Assembly (NCBI GenBank): GCA_036365145.1 | Contig: JAEOAD010000034.1 | Location: 20,675,501 to 20,739,500 of the forward strand | DNA from: Orientallactaga sibirica | Taxonomy: Eukaryota; Chordata; Mammalia; Rodentia; Dipodidae | Direction of reading: 5' to 3' | DNA length: 64,000 nt | Shown: piece by piece, positions 46,690 to 58,371 of the stretch | How positions within the stretch are numbered: position 1 is the first letter of the stretch | Layout of the letters: each line of letters begins with the position of its first letter | The notes under the pieces: model-generated | The model's input: the letters and a program-made list of their open reading frames with translations, nothing else | Database searches by the model: none | What the model was told of the DNA's origin: nothing | Position numbers and translations under genes: made by a program

Positions 46690-47060
46690 AAGTTTCTTGC
46701 CTGTTAATTGTTTCATATATGAGTCTTTACTTGAGCATTGACAAAACCTATAAATTAGATATCCATGACTTTATTTTATACCTGAGGCAGTCCAAACAGA
46801 AAGGGCCAAGTGACCTTTGAGAGAGTTTGGGTCTGAAAGATAGAGCAAACACTCAAGCCCAGTCTCACCACACTTTGCTGTTCCTTCTCTGGATTGTCTC
46901 ATTGATAGGAAGTGGGAGAAATTGTTCTGAACTTGAAAACCTTCCTTCCTTAACTCTGATCTATGGAAAATATTTCCCATCTAATCACAAACAGTGATGT
47001 CACCTGTCACTAGACCCAATTCAACCACCACAGGACTCCAATAGGTCAGGGAATACGAGT
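46690..47060. other. Unique spacer
   Basis: No gene or repeat recognised. Confidence 0.45.
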
Positions 47061-47076
47061 AAGAATAAAAAAAAAA

Positions 47077-47181
47077 GTGCACACTTCGGCAGCACATATA
47101 CTAAAAGTGGAACAATACAGAGATTAGCATGGCCCTTACACAAGGATGACATGCAAATTCATGAAGGGTTCCATATATTTT
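47077..47181 (+). pseudogene. U6 spliceosomal snRNA pseudogene
   Basis: Nearly full-length copy of U6, the RNA at the catalytic centre of the spliceosome. Visible parts in order are the 5' stem region 'gtgcacacttcggcagcaca', 'tatactaaaa', 'gattagcatggcccttacac', 'aaggatgacatgcaaattc' and the 3' end 'ttccatatattttt'. Against the mammalian U6 I remember, it has several substitutions and a small deletion before 'gattagcat' that shortens the ACAGAGA-flanking region. The preceding bases are an A-rich stretch, and I see no TATA box or proximal sequence element at the spacing a Pol III U6 promoter needs. Most U6-like copies in mammals are L1-mobilised and silent, and this one looks the same. Confidence 0.92.
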
Positions 47182-47269
47182 TATTTCAGGCTTTTCAAAT
47201 ATATTTTGATGACATCTAGCTTCTAGTTATGTTTCTCCTGTTGTAATGTTTGTGAAATTACCCCATTTA

Positions 47270-47271
<2 letters not shown>

Positions 47272-47328
<57 letters not shown>
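47272..47328. repeat. (TA)n microsatellite
   Basis: About 28 TA units with one TG interruption. A minus-strand frame reading IYIYIY is an artefact of it. Confidence 0.96.
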
Positions 47329-47344
47329 AAATCATATACGAAAA

Positions 47345-47566
47345 AATAGGATTGCATTGAATTAAGAGGTACCTGCACAGCAAAATAAACATTTATCACA
47401 ATGAAGAGATTGTCAAACAAGTGGAAGAAAATGTTTGCTAGATATCCACCCAACAGAGGGATTAATATCTAGAACATATAAATAATTCAAAAATTAAAAA
47501 GAACAAATACAATTAATTAGAAGACAATGGAACTAAACATTTATTTAGACAAAAAAAAAAAGAATG
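47345..47566 (+). repeat. L1 ORF2 3' part, left of a DIP insertion
   Basis: 'gaggtacctgcacagcaaaa', 'gagattgtcaaacaagtgga', 'agaaaatgtttgctagatat' and 'attaatatctagaacatata' match the L1 ORF2 3' region in sense. The frame is broken. It continues at 47813. Confidence 0.82.
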
Positions 47567-47567
47567 A

Positions 47568-47804
47568 GGGCTGGAGAAATGGCTTAGCAGTTAAGGCACA
47601 TGCCTGCAAAGCCTCAGGACCCTGGTTCAAATCTCCATGTCCCATGTAAGCCAGATGCACATGATGGCACATGCTTCTAGAGTTCACATACAGTGGCTAG
47701 AGGCCCTGCCATTCCCATTCTCTCTCCCTCTGTCTCTCTCTCTCTCTTGCTCTGTGTTTCTAATAAATAAATAAATAAGAATAAATCTTTTCTAAAAAGA
47801 AAAT
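47568..47804 (+). repeat. DIP SINE inserted in L1
   Basis: 'gggctggagaaatggcttag', 'atgtaagccagatgcacatg', 'gtggctagaggccctgccat', a CT-rich stretch and an AATAAATAAATAAA tail. The target duplication 'aagaatga' lies at 47560-47567 and 47805-47812. Confidence 0.95.
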
Positions 47805-47812
47805 AAGAATGA

Positions 47813-48085
47813 AATTATATCACTTTTTGGAAAGTGGATGGAACTAGTGTTCATCATGTTTAGTGAAATAAGCCAGTTCCATGATGACAGCATCAGATGC
47901 ATACTTTCACATGAGAAGTCTGGAGGAGTTAGGGAAGGACATGAAAGCAAAAGTAGAAGTAAAGGGGAAAGGGATTGAGAAAGAGTAATAGAAGGGTGAA
48001 TATAATCAAAGGACATTGTATGCCTGTGTGAAAATGTCATAATAAATCCCTTTACCTTATACAATCAATATGTACTAAACAGAAT
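47813..48085 (+). repeat. L1 3' UTR, right of the DIP insertion
   Basis: 'gtttagtgaaataagccagt', 'tgaaaatgtcataataaatc' and 'acaatcaatatgtacta' match the rodent Lx-type L1 3' end. It is the same copy as 47345-47566. Confidence 0.82.
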
Positions 48086-48097
48086 ATTTCTTTCAGT

Positions 48098-48290
48098 CCT
48101 GGATGTGGTAACTCACATTTATTTCCAAGCACTGGGGATGTTCAGGTAGGAGGATCACTATGAGTTCAAAGACAGCCTGAATGAGTTTCAGGTCAGCCTG
48201 GGCCAGAGTGAGATTTTTCTCTCAAAAACAAAACCAAAACAAACCAAAACAAACAAACAAACAAACAAACAACAACAAAAAAAAAACATA
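48098..48290 (+). repeat. B1 SINE with (AAAC)n tail
   Basis: 'cctggatgtggtaactcaca', 'gttcaggtaggaggatcact', 'tcaggtcagcctgggccaga', then a tail of AAAC units at about 48226-48275 and an A-run. Confidence 0.9.
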
Positions 48291-49665
48291 GTTATTTCAA
48301 CACCTGCATGGAAAGCTGGGAAACCCCACCAAGGTCTGTTTCAACATGCCATTTTCATCATTGAGTGGACAGTAGTTACTAGAATCAATTAAGGTTGGAA
48401 AGTTTCTCTAACAAACCAACCCTTGAGGCATTAGAAATGCCCAAAACATCTTGGCCCAGTGTATGTGGACACAGAACTTTCCAAAAGTGAGCTCATCCTA
48501 TTTGACAAGCAGGGAAAAGCCTCCAGGAGCTCATACCATATCCAAATAATTTGTACTCAAGTTCCTGACAACAATACCATCACACAAATCATGTGTGATA
48601 TCAATTACACTTGAAGGAGTTTCCTGCCCTCAGAAAGTCCAGAGATCAGCAGGAAATCTTGTTCAAAAAGCCACACATTTCTAGGTGAACCTCCCTAATG
48701 TCTGAGGATTCTCCAAAGGCTCTATTGCCTATAAGTAATGCTGAATATTGACTCTCACCTTCCTCCAGTAGGTTTAGGCTGAAGAACTAATAACCTTTTG
48801 GCAGATATTGCTTTCTGGAAACACAAATATAAGTCTGTGTGGGGTCCCATAGAAAAAAGAGATGCAAATACCTTCAAATTCAGATATAGAGATAGGATAG
48901 AAAGGATGATTTCAATGACTCTTTAATAAGATACTCATGTTAGGACTAGAGCAAATTTTATTTTAGATGGCCCTCAGAAAGAGATCAGAGATGCAATATA
49001 ATCTTCCTGTGTGGTAATGTTTTATAATCCAGAAAGTCATGGAAATACAAATGCAAATGCATACATATGATGTCCACTTATTTATAGTCTATCTTCTACT
49101 GAGCCAAATATCTATACTGAACAGAGCTGCTTCCAGGGAAAAGGACTCTTGAGACTAACAGTCTATTAAAAAAAATAATTTTAGTGTTGTAGGGAAAAAT
49201 TACAAAATGGCATGCATTTTTCTCTTGCATTTCTCCCCCTAGATCCAGGATTTCCACCACCTGCTCATCACTCATCAAGGCCTGGACTGGGGTTCCCTCC
49301 TCTAGAAACCTCTGAAATGTCTCCCCAGCAGCACAGCTCCTTCTACATTGATTTTTTTCAATTAAACTAATATATACTGATGCATTCTCTTTGCAAACCA
49401 TTTCATCTATTGGTGAAATTATAAGCTTCTTTAGTGCAGAAAAGTGGAAAGAGCTGACCTGTTAGTGAGTTTCCAATTTTCTCCATGCGTTTCCACATGA
49501 CTGTAAGTAGACCTTTCTTCTCTTCTGCTATACCATTTATTCAAATTTAAAATAGGATTATTTGGTCTCCAAGGTCCCATAAAACTTTAATATTCAGTGT
49601 ATTTATAGCTAGCTATATCATATTGGTCATTTATCTCCAATTTTCATCACATGAATGTATAAAAC
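48291..49665. other. Unique non-coding block
   Basis: About 1.4 kb without a confident repeat. A minus-strand frame of 101 codons (49096-49401) has no recognised domain, and no splice sites make it convincing. Confidence 0.5.
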
Positions 49666-49669
49666 ATGG

Positions 49670-49800
49670 ACTCACCAGGCTGTAACCACTATGAAAGTAA
49701 TGTCACCATTCTGATCACCTTAGTCTCCTTATTTCCATTGTCTAACACTGTATGGTACCCTAAGAAGACCTCAGAAGACATATTCTCTAAGGAATGAATA
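49670..49800 (+). repeat. Possible L2 3' end fragment
   Basis: 'gctgtaaccactatgaaagt', 'cattgtctaacactgtatgg' and the end 'ctctaaggaatgaatac' resemble the L2 3' end ('gtaagctcc..acagtgcctgg..gaatgaatg'). Confidence 0.38.
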
Positions 49801-49819
49801 CACATAACTATTCACAAAT

Positions 49820-49915
49820 TAGCACTTATTAAACAAATAGATTGCTTCATACATTGTGTTAGGCATGCAATGCACATTGTTATATGCTTATTTCACAACA
49901 CAGTGAGTTTCATTT
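49820..49915 (-). repeat. Possible MIR fragment
   Basis: 'agcacttattaaacaaatag', 'gtgttaggcatgcaatgcac' and 'tcacaacacagtgag' resemble the reversed MIR 3' part. Confidence 0.42.
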
Positions 49916-51065
49916 AACCTAGAGAGACAATGGAGATGAAGGGAGAATAAAGTTTTTGTTCAAGGTGCCAAAACCTGGTGTGAGGTGGCAAATAGGCACC
50001 CAAATATGTCTGCTTGTACACATATACATTCTCCCACTGCTTACAGTCTTTAAACCTATCAGAAAAGCAATGTCTGCATCCATGCCCTTGTGTTTCATGC
50101 TTCCATAAGGAAAGAGCTTATTTATGCAGATTGGGGTGGCAACAGTACTCAGCCCTAATTTGAGGAACAAAGCATCAGGGGAGAGGTTGCATTTCCCACC
50201 AAATCCTTCCCAGGCAAATCTGAGGACAGAATGAAGTTGTAAAAGGAGCCAGGGAAATCTCATGCATGAAGAGATGGTGGCTCTTTAGACCTGTGAGCAG
50301 GCAAGCCCAGGACTCCTGCTGGAGCTGCCAGGCCTGCAGATTAAGCTCCTTTCTTTCTTTCCTTCTTTCTTTCTTTCTTCCAAAGCAAGAATGCTGAGAC
50401 CCTAAACTTGTTTTCTTTTAAATGCCATAAGCCTTTCAGGAAATAGCTTCCTCTGGGAACCTGCTTATTACAGAGGCCCCTTGAAGAAGTGCCAAAGTGT
50501 AGTTAGCAGGGAGGGGGTTGGCAAAGGGAAAATGTAGGGTCGACTCAGTAGGGCTATTTGATGGTGAAAGTGCTTTTATCGATGAAGTAGAGAATAGCCT
50601 GGCGCCTTCTCAGCCATGCAGAGCACATGGAGTCCTGGGAAAGCAGCTTGCATTTGGGTGGGATGTGGCTAAAAACAGATTCCTGTGACTGATATAGATG
50701 ATTAACTTAATAATTGCACGTTTAGATCCAATCTGCTGAGGATTTAAGACACTGAGAGAAAAGCTTTCTTGTGTGTAGTCACCATGTGGGTAGATGTCAT
50801 TACAATTATAAATTGAAGAAAAAAAACTGAGTTCAGAGAGTCAAAAGGACACAAATGCCACACATGTTGTAAGTTCCAAAACATGGTTTGAAAGCCATTT
50901 TTACAAGAAGACCATGGTAAGTAGTCTCACCTGTCAGTGTCTCAGTAAAGAAAATTCTGGATCTGTGAGATGAATTTGAGGCAAAGAGGTGTCCACAGTG
51001 GAGAACATGTAGAATTTTTTTTCTTTAAGATTTCTCAAATCATGAAATAAATCCCATTAAGCAGT
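49916..51065. other. Unique block, GC-richer in the middle
   Basis: A CTTT-rich tract lies at about 50350-50382. The 50280-50680 part is less AT-rich and free of recognised repeats. A minus-strand frame of 114 codons (49919-50263) shows no known domain. Confidence 0.5.
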
Positions 51066-51086
51066 AACAAAAAAGAAGTAACTAGG

Positions 51087-51237
51087 GGACTGGAGAGATG
51101 GATTAGCAGTTACAGTGCTTGCCTGCAGAGCCAAAGGGCCTCAGTTCAATTCCCCAGGACCCACATAAGCTGGATACACAAGGTGGCACATGCATCTGCA
51201 GTTTATTTGCAGTCACTGAAGGCCCTGGCATGCCCAT

Positions 51238-51275
<38 letters not shown>

Positions 51276-51322
51276 TCCTCTCTTCTCTCTCTCTCTCAAA
51301 AAAAATTAAAATAAATATTTTT
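51087..51322 (+). repeat. DIP SINE
   Basis: 'gactggagagatggattagc', 'caattccccaggacccacat', 'gcacatgcatctgcagttta', a CT tract at about 51238-51297 and an A-rich tail. The flanks 'aaaaaagaagtaacta' (about 51069) and 'aaaaaagaaataact' (about 51323) look like the target duplication. Confidence 0.95.
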
Positions 51323-51559
51323 AAAAAAGAAATAACTGGAATGCTTGAGTATGTAACTATCACGATCCCCTGTCTAAGAGTTTACACAATATCAATGAGG
51401 CCATCCATCTCTGAGTATCACACATATCTTTCAGCACCAGGATCTCAACACTTCATCTTTAGAATCATCTCTATTGGAAGATTGTTAAGAGGAAATGTAA
51501 AATAGAAGAATATGAGTCTATCAGTGGAACAGCAAACACATTATACTTTTGAGTTCAAT

Positions 51560-51745
51560 AATTCCAGGTTTGTTCTCTCATTAGTTGTCTCACAATGGGC
51601 AGTGGCTTAACTTGTAAGACCCTTGAACTTCTCATCCATAAAATGTATCTAGGTGCATTTATTTACATTATATTGTATTGTGAGGTCAGAATATGTCCTA
51701 AATCAGTGGCTAAATGAATAGGTGATTAGTACAAAGAGTTCTTGT
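51560..51745 (+). repeat. MIR-like SINE
   Basis: 'gacccttgaacttctcatcc', 'ataaaatgtatctaggtgca' and 'ttgtgaggtcagaatatg' follow the MIR core and its downstream part. Confidence 0.5.
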
Positions 51746-52745
51746 AGTAATCATGTGTTCCATAATAATTATTACGGATTATATAATTATCATTATTGTT
51801 GCTGTTACTATCTAAGGGAAAATAAGCACATAGGCACACTGACATGGATTGATTTTTTCACATTAACTAGTAATTGATACCTTAATATAGAGTGATAAAA
51901 GCAATAAAACAAATAATGTGTATTATTTTCTAGGGCTAATCAAGTGACAAGTATAATTTTATTTTGCATGTCTTAAATCATGTAATACAGAAAGACTATT
52001 TAGTAGTGAATAAAGTATTTTAAGCTTCATATATCAAGTCAGAATGAAGTCAATTTATGCCTTCTAAAGACACAGAGATCATGAGAGTTTGATGCAAGAT
52101 TGGAACTCAGGAATTCTGACTCAGACTAACTTCCCATGGGTACTCAAGTGGGAACCTGTTTGCAACCTAGATTCTATAGATCCTTGGAGGCTACCAAATA
52201 TAGGTAACAATGATTCCAAGGTTTCCTTCCTCTTGTCAGCAGACTTGCTCTTATTTATATACATGTGTATATGTACATAATATACATTTATCTTTTAGCA
52301 AATATATCTTTTTAGGAAGATAAACTGTGGCTGACAAGATTATGTTAGCCCTTGGTTTAAACAGTGTTGCATGGGAAGAAGACTGAGCCAGTCTGCAGAG
52401 TGAGGATCCAGAGTCACAGGGAAGTCACATTCAGCAGATGTTGATTGTCCATTTAATTTTCACAAGTTTTCACCCTAGTCATGAGGAAGGTGATGCCTTA
52501 ATTGCAAAGCAGCTTGGGGTTAATGGGGTGGAAGCCGCCATGATCCCTGCTGAGAGTTTCAGCACTGTCCTTGTAAACAGCAGCACCAGAGCCCAAAGGA
52601 AAGACAGTTTGGGTTCCAAAGATGATTGGTTGTCAGTCCTTGCTGGTGTGAGCAGGTGGTATGAGTTAGGATGAATCATGGTTGCAATCAGGAATTGGTC
52701 TCATTTGCTAACACATGCATAATTTTCAAATGCTTGAAATTTGCC
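51746..52745. other. Unique AT-rich stretch
   Basis: No gene. 'gatgcaagattggaactcag' at about 52091 may belong to a reversed MIR. The overlapping frames at 52438-52679 on both strands are not supported by any motif. Confidence 0.45.
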
Positions 52746-52747
52746 CT

Positions 52748-52750
<3 letters not shown>

Positions 52751-52789
<39 letters not shown>

Positions 52790-52808
52790 AACACACATAT
52801 ATGTGTGT
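52751..52808. repeat. (TG)n microsatellite with palindrome
   Basis: About eighteen TG units, then 'tacaac' and the perfect 18-bp palindrome 'acacacatatatgtgtgt' at 52791-52808. Confidence 0.95.
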
Positions 52809-52809
52809 T

Positions 52810-53520
52810 CAAAAGAAAGGAAATAATGATGATTTCTGATGCATGAAAGCTGCTTTGAAAAAGTGAAGGAATGTCCTTAAAACAGGCTTGAAATCTGATA
52901 ATTACTTTTATATTTCATAGCCACCTTACACATATTGCTGAATTCCAGATTTTGAGAAAGCAAAAATTTCCTCTTTTTAAGAATACCAGTCTCCAAGTAG
53001 GAATTACAAATTTTTAATGCTATCATATTTGTAATTTCAGGACAGGTTTTCTTGTGTTTCGTGTACTTTTGTCTTTTATTAATGGCATCAGCATGTTATA
53101 CCATGAACAAAATACAATGCAAAGTGTCAAGTAATCACTTGGCTAGGAAGCCTCAAAGTGCTTATCAAAGCAGAAGTCTTGCAATTTCAAGGAATTTTAA
53201 CTACAAATTATTTTATGGTGTTCCATCTTTGAATGAATTAATGAAGACCAATTTCATGCCATGTGACATTGTCTCAAAGGCACCATTACTAACTCAATGC
53301 TCAGTGCTTCTTGAAGGGATGGGAATGAGGGCCCTGAGCATATTACCTATAGCACATCTTGATCAATTTGCTCAGAGATGAAAAATTGACTTTTTCCTAT
53401 ATGATTCTTTGGGATAAAGAACATTCTTCTTAGATAAATATCTCTGTGTGGATTCCCAATAAGAGTCAGAGACCTGGAGTATTCTTTGTACTGCCATGCT
53501 CCTCTCCCAATACCCACTCA
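52810..53520. other. Unique non-coding stretch
   Basis: A plus-strand frame of 109 codons (53052-53381) has no recognised domain. No repeat is recognised. Confidence 0.45.
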
Positions 53521-53523
53521 AGG

Positions 53524-53878
53524 TCCTTAGGAGAAAGCTCAGTGGGTAAAGCGTTTGCCACATAATTCCTGAGTAGAATCTCAGCTCCCACATCAAAGCA
53601 TGGCAGTAAGCCCTTGCAACCCCAGCACTGGGGAAGAAGAGTCGCATGGATCCCTGGGTCATGCTGGCTAGTTAGTCTAGCCTAATCAATGAGCTCCAGC
53701 TTCAGTGAGAGATCCTATATGGAAACAAAGAAACACTAAGGTGGAGAGCAATTGTGGAAGACACTCGACATTAACTCTGGCCTCTACCCATGTGCATGTA
53801 CACACACACATGCATGTGCCCACACGCATACAGATATGCATACACATGTATGTACAACACACACAAACACACACACCC
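53524..53878 (+). repeat. RSINE1 (B4-type) SINE
   Basis: Full layout visible: 'gagaaagctcagtgggtaaa', 'aaccccagcactggggaaga', 'aatgagctccagcttcagtg', 'aggtggagagcaattgtgga', 'gacactcgacattaactctg', then a CA-rich end at 53797-53878. Confidence 0.9.
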
Positions 53879-55080
53879 CTTCATAATTTGAGAGAAGAGG
53901 ATTCATCCAAATTCAGTTTGTTGTTTAGTTCAGATCAAGCATATATAATTCCCCATTTTTCATAGGAAAACTGACATGACTGGTTACATAATTCTCTTTC
54001 AAATATTCTAACCCAAATTCTTGTCTCAGAATCCATTTTGAATTTAATTTAGAATGAAAACTAAAATATATATTAATGTTGGAGAGTAAGTCTCACTATT
54101 GTTACCATTTTCAATCTCTTTCCCTGATTTGTTTATACCATAAATTGACCATTTGATTCTGCAACATTCATGTGATTATATATCTTCATTGTAAAACTGG
54201 GAGCATTCATCCCAGAAACCTCAATCTGTAAAACCAAAACTGTTAGTCACCCTGTGATTTCCTTTGAATGTTACTATCAAAGGCCTTATCTTGGCTCTGT
54301 TTTGGATATACATATTCCAATGAGGATTTATGAGTAACACTGAAGAGCAAGACCTGTCATTAGGACCACCATAAGTGAAACCAGTTGAAATCTTACACAT
54401 GTATTAACCCTGTCCCTGCGGGACCATAATCTTGCTTCTCTGACTCTTAGCTTCTTTATCTAGAAAATCATGATGAAATAATCTACCTTTAGTGATTTAG
54501 CTATCTGCTTATCCCTTTTCTGGAGTGAAACCTCCATTGCCTGACACACAGCTTTCCATAATAATTAATTATGATGCATCTTAGCTGATTCTGCATTGTT
54601 GTGGCACAGCCATATGACTAACTTTGGGACAAGATGAGACAAAAAAGCAGCAAGAGTTTCTGAAAATTGTTCTTAGTGTATGTGTATTATATTCCCGTTC
54701 TTCCTTTTTTTTTTTTTTTTTCATCAAATGTACCTAGAGTGGCAGTAGCCAAAAGTGGGCCCAAACAGTGCCTAGGAAATTAAGATACAGGAGCAAAACA
54801 TGGAAGCAGTTCAAGTACATGAGACTGGCCTGAGCCAGACTTGTGTGCAGGGAAGAAAAACAACTATGTATCTTCTTTCTGTCTCTGCTGGTCAGGGGTG
54901 GGAGAATTTCAGCATTGCTCTCAGACTTATTTAATCCTAGTTGAAACTTTAATTCATTCTAGTTTGTGTGGATTAAAGTGATTTACTGTGAGCTACTTTC
55001 TGTGATACACAGCACAGATCTGGCATGCATTATTGACCACCTCAGTCAGAGAAGTGAGAATTATGGGCTTAGGATATGAA
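53879..55080. other. Unique stretch with T-run
   Basis: A poly(T) run lies at about 54703-54721. Weak MIR-like words occur at 54430-54540. No gene recognised. Confidence 0.45.
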
Positions 55081-55084
55081 GTAT

Positions 55085-55510
55085 ATCAAGATTTCTCAAC
55101 TGAGACTGGATTCCCATTGTCTTCCCTTCCTTAGGTCTAACCTCACTTACACTTTCCAATCTTGCCTGACCCTCCTTCCCAAGTACCCCAGACTAGTCTT
55201 AATCTCAGTATTTTCCAAACTGCTGTCTATACAATCCCAGGTATTTGCAATCTCTTCTATTCACCTGGACTATCCTTTCTTGCCTGCTGTGCCTAGTGAC
55301 TCTGACTTCCCTTCCATGACTGCTGATTCACACTATCCTTCACCACCTCCCAGTCCACTACATTCTATCCTCACTAGCTGTGAGCTTCTCATTGCTCAGA
55401 ACATTTCCTTCAAGCTTTCTCTGCATCACTTTCTCACTCTTGTTCCAGCTTCTATCCATTTTACCTGTTTCATCAGAAAGCAAGATCTGAGCCTGGCATT
55501 TGACTCATGA
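55085..55510 (+). repeat. L2-like LINE fragment
   Basis: 'gcaatctcttctattcacct', 'ggactatcctttcttgcctg' and the CT-rich composition follow the L2 'ttgctgttccctctgcctggaatgc' region. The 144-codon plus frame here comes from the CT-rich, stop-poor L2 sequence. Confidence 0.5.
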
Positions 55511-55607
55511 CAGAAAGTGCAATGTACCATAGCCATATTTTATTTCTCTGAAAGAAGTTGCCTCAAAGCCTAATGGGCAATATCTCTGAAAATGTAATGA
55601 GATTCTT

Positions 55608-55610
<3 letters not shown>

Positions 55611-55659
<49 letters not shown>
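55611..55659. repeat. (CA)n microsatellite
   Basis: About 24 uninterrupted CA units, the longest pure CA run in the window. Confidence 0.98.
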
Positions 55660-55661
<2 letters not shown>

Positions 55662-55925
55662 CTGCAAAGGCTACCTTGTTCAAAAGATTAGCTTTTGAAA
55701 GGAAACATAGGAGATAATTGTAAGGGTATTAGTTCTCTGTTGGTTAAGTAGAGCAAATTATTGTGGACTAGTAAAGGCTCATCTTGAGGATACACAGGTA
55801 GTAAAACTCAGTGCTGTATTTGTAGCCAAGACTTCCATTGCCATGATAATATCACATCACAACGTCTGCCTGCACTGCTACTCACTTCATCAACCCATCA
55901 ACAACAATGATAATAATAAAAGCAA
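55660..55925. other. Unique spacer
   Basis: No gene or repeat recognised. Confidence 0.4.
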
Positions 55926-55929
55926 CAAT

Positions 55930-56140
55930 CAGAGATAATATTTATTGAATATCTATTAGATGACAAAAAACACACTGCTTCCTATTGATTATTTTATTTT
56001 CACTTTGCATACACTCAAGTGACATGAACTCTTTCCCTTACCTTGTGAAAATAAGGCTACCTGGAAAGCTCATTGAGATGCCTCAGGTCACAACAAAAGC
56101 AGGTGACAAAGGCATCAGAACAAGAACTCTCATCACATGA
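55930..56140 (-). repeat. MIR SINE
   Basis: 'gataatatttattgaatatc', 'tattagatgacaaaaaacac', 'attgagatgcctcaggtcac' and 'gcaggtgacaaaggcatcag' follow the reverse MIR from end to core. Confidence 0.6.
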
Positions 56141-56925
56141 TACATTACATTTCCCTGTCTACAACAGCCAACAGGAAATTTCCTTTCATTTGTAACCTCT
56201 TCCTAAAAGAACCAAAAGCCCTCTTGCCTTTGTTCTCACAGTACTGATACACCCCTCTATCAGACCATTCACTATGTTGTATTACAGTTATTAGTTGAAT
56301 TTGGAATTCCGCTTTGTCTCTTCATCTCTAACATAAGTATTTATTTTCCTGTACATTGGGACAATTTACATTCTTTGGTGCCAAGAAGTGCTCAAGATTT
56401 TGTTCATGAACAAGCACATGTGTGCAACTGGCAAGAAACATCTTGGGAAAAGGCTACCCTATTATTACAAAGCACTATTGAAAAGGAACCAAAACAGAAA
56501 ATTCCTACTGTCCTAACATGATCCAGCTGCAACAGACAAGTTGTCATTACACCAACAGAAAGTTATTGCCTCTAGACTTGAAACCAGTAAATTGGCCTGG
56601 AGTCATAGGATAAAAAATCTCCATCACATATCACCATATCTACACTGTACAAATACACACTATCCCTGTGAGGGGGAAGCTGTCATTGTTCCTCACCACC
56701 AGGTATACAATCAACGCCTGGAGGGCAGATTGCCAGGCTGGCCATCTGTGTTGTGCTTGGTTGCTATGGTACAAACAGGGAGCTGTGTAGTATCTTGTTT
56801 TCACCGCAGCCAGAAAAACCTGGAGTAATGACAAAGACTCTTCAAAGGGATGCAATATCAAGGAAATGTACATGTTTATCTTAATTCAGGGAACTACTAC
56901 TGAAAACCTGCTCAGACCAGGATTT
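56141..56925. other. Unique non-coding stretch
   Basis: Overlapping frames of 95 (plus) and 77 (minus) codons at about 56541-56873 share one region but have no recognised domains. Confidence 0.45.
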
Positions 56926-56929
56926 TTGT

Positions 56930-57115
56930 CCAGGCTCTGCAGCTCTGGGACCCAACTTATACGTGAGCTTCTCTGAGCACAAAATGTCCTCATACATAAT
57001 TAAGGGGAATCCTTAATTCAGGGTTTCTGAGGCAATGAAAGTATGTGAAATGTTTGCATTGTACCTACAAAAACTGTTAGACATGTTAGCTTTTGTGATT
57101 TATTGTAATGTACTC
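56930..57115 (+). repeat. MIR-like SINE
   Basis: 'ccaggctctgcagctctggg', 'gagcttctctgagcacaaaa', 'tgtcctcatacataattaag' and 'gaaatgtttgcattg' follow the MIR core. It contains the inverted repeat AATTAAGG/CCTTAATT at about 56998-57018. Confidence 0.5.
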
Positions 57116-57189
57116 TAGGTGTTAATTATCAAACGTTCAACACGTCTTTACAATGAAAATAAAACAGTTCAATGTTTTTAAGTTCTCTT

Positions 57190-57556
57190 ATTTTAATATT
57201 GATGGCATTCATGTGTGTGTTTTGTGTGTGTGTGTGTGATATGCATGTATACTGTATGCATGTGTGTGTGTGTGTGTGTGTGCAGATAAGTGCGCCCATG
57301 TGTATAATGTGGAGGCCAGAGGAAAATGTCAGTTCTCCTCACTTCCACACTGTTTATTTGAGATGGAAGTGTCATTTCTGCTCAAACTGGCTTACCATTA
57401 AGTCTCAGCTACTCCCCTTTCTCCAATCCCTGCAGGACTGGGGTTAGAGACTTGCATGGCCATGTTTGATGTTTTGTGTAGGATTTGGAGATTGAACTCA
57501 GGTCCTCATGCTTTGCAGAAAGTGCTCTTATCTACTGAGACATCTCTCCAGCCCCT
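57190..57556 (-). repeat. B3/B4-like SINE with TG-rich end
   Basis: TG repeats at 57213-57238 and 57261-57282, 'aatgtggaggccagaggaaa', 'gattgaactcaggtcctcat', 'gctttgcagaaagtgctctt' and the head complement 'gacatctctccagcccc'. Confidence 0.75.
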
Positions 57557-58370
57557 AAGTATTAATTTTTAATAAAGAATCATTATACAAGAAAATCTAA
57601 ATCCAACATGTAGTTGGATATGAAAGAAACTGGAGGTGGAACACTAATAGCCTGAGGAATGAGTGAGATGAATAAACATGGCATTGTGGGATTGGATTCT
57701 GCAATTCTATCATGAATGACTTAGGTAAGAATCTATACAATGGTAGAAAAAAAACTTAAAAAAAAATTTATATAGGCCAAAGCAATAAGAACAAATACTT
57801 TTAAAACCTACAGGGCACTGGGCACTCCAGTAGGCATCATGGATTTAAAGGGTCTTGGCACAGACTAACCAGAGACACACCTGGGAAAAGAAGCAATTTC
57901 AATTCAGTGTGATATTTATAGTAGTGTGAAGTAATCTGGAAGCCAGAAAATGAACCCTACTACGCCTTGTGGAGAACAACAGCCAAAGAAGTCTTCATAG
58001 CAAAGGTGAACATTGTTTAAGACTTAAGCCTAAGTAAACAGCATCTGATCATTTAAGAAAGTAAAGGCATCCAGACACAGGAAAAATGTGTAGGAAAGTG
58101 CTGTCCTGCGAATCTGATAGACAAACTGTTTTCTTTCTCTATATTCCATGAGCAAGTAAAGTCCCCATGTAACTATTCTGTGGATTTCCTGAGTGAAAAA
58201 TCTAGGTGTTTAATAAATTAAATAAAATTCCGTGCCCAAGTTCTTTGTATCCTATCATATTGTATGCACATGAATGGTATTTTAAGCACAATTACTCATT
58301 CTTAACCCAGAAAGCATGAATTACTAATCAACAGTAGGAATCATGGCCTGCTTACTTACTGTCAATACTC
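57557..58370. other. Unique non-coding stretch
   Basis: No gene or repeat recognised. Confidence 0.45.
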
Positions 58371-58371
58371 C

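Noticed and set aside
47077..48085. U6-L1 chimeric retrocopy
   Set aside because: U6 and L1 share orientation, but about 160 bp of T-rich non-L1 sequence and a TA repeat separate them, and I found no shared target duplication.
52438..52679. Overlapping sense and antisense frames as a small gene
   Set aside because: No domain, start context or repeat-independent support; the two frames simply share one stop-poor stretch.
55076..55510. 144-codon plus-strand frame as a gene
   Set aside because: CT-rich L2-like sequence with few stops; no domain, and the composition explains the open frame.
56998..57018. AATTAAGG/CCTTAATT inverted repeat as an operator or terminator
   Set aside because: An 8-bp stem in an AT-rich MIR remnant is expected by chance and has no context for a regulatory role.
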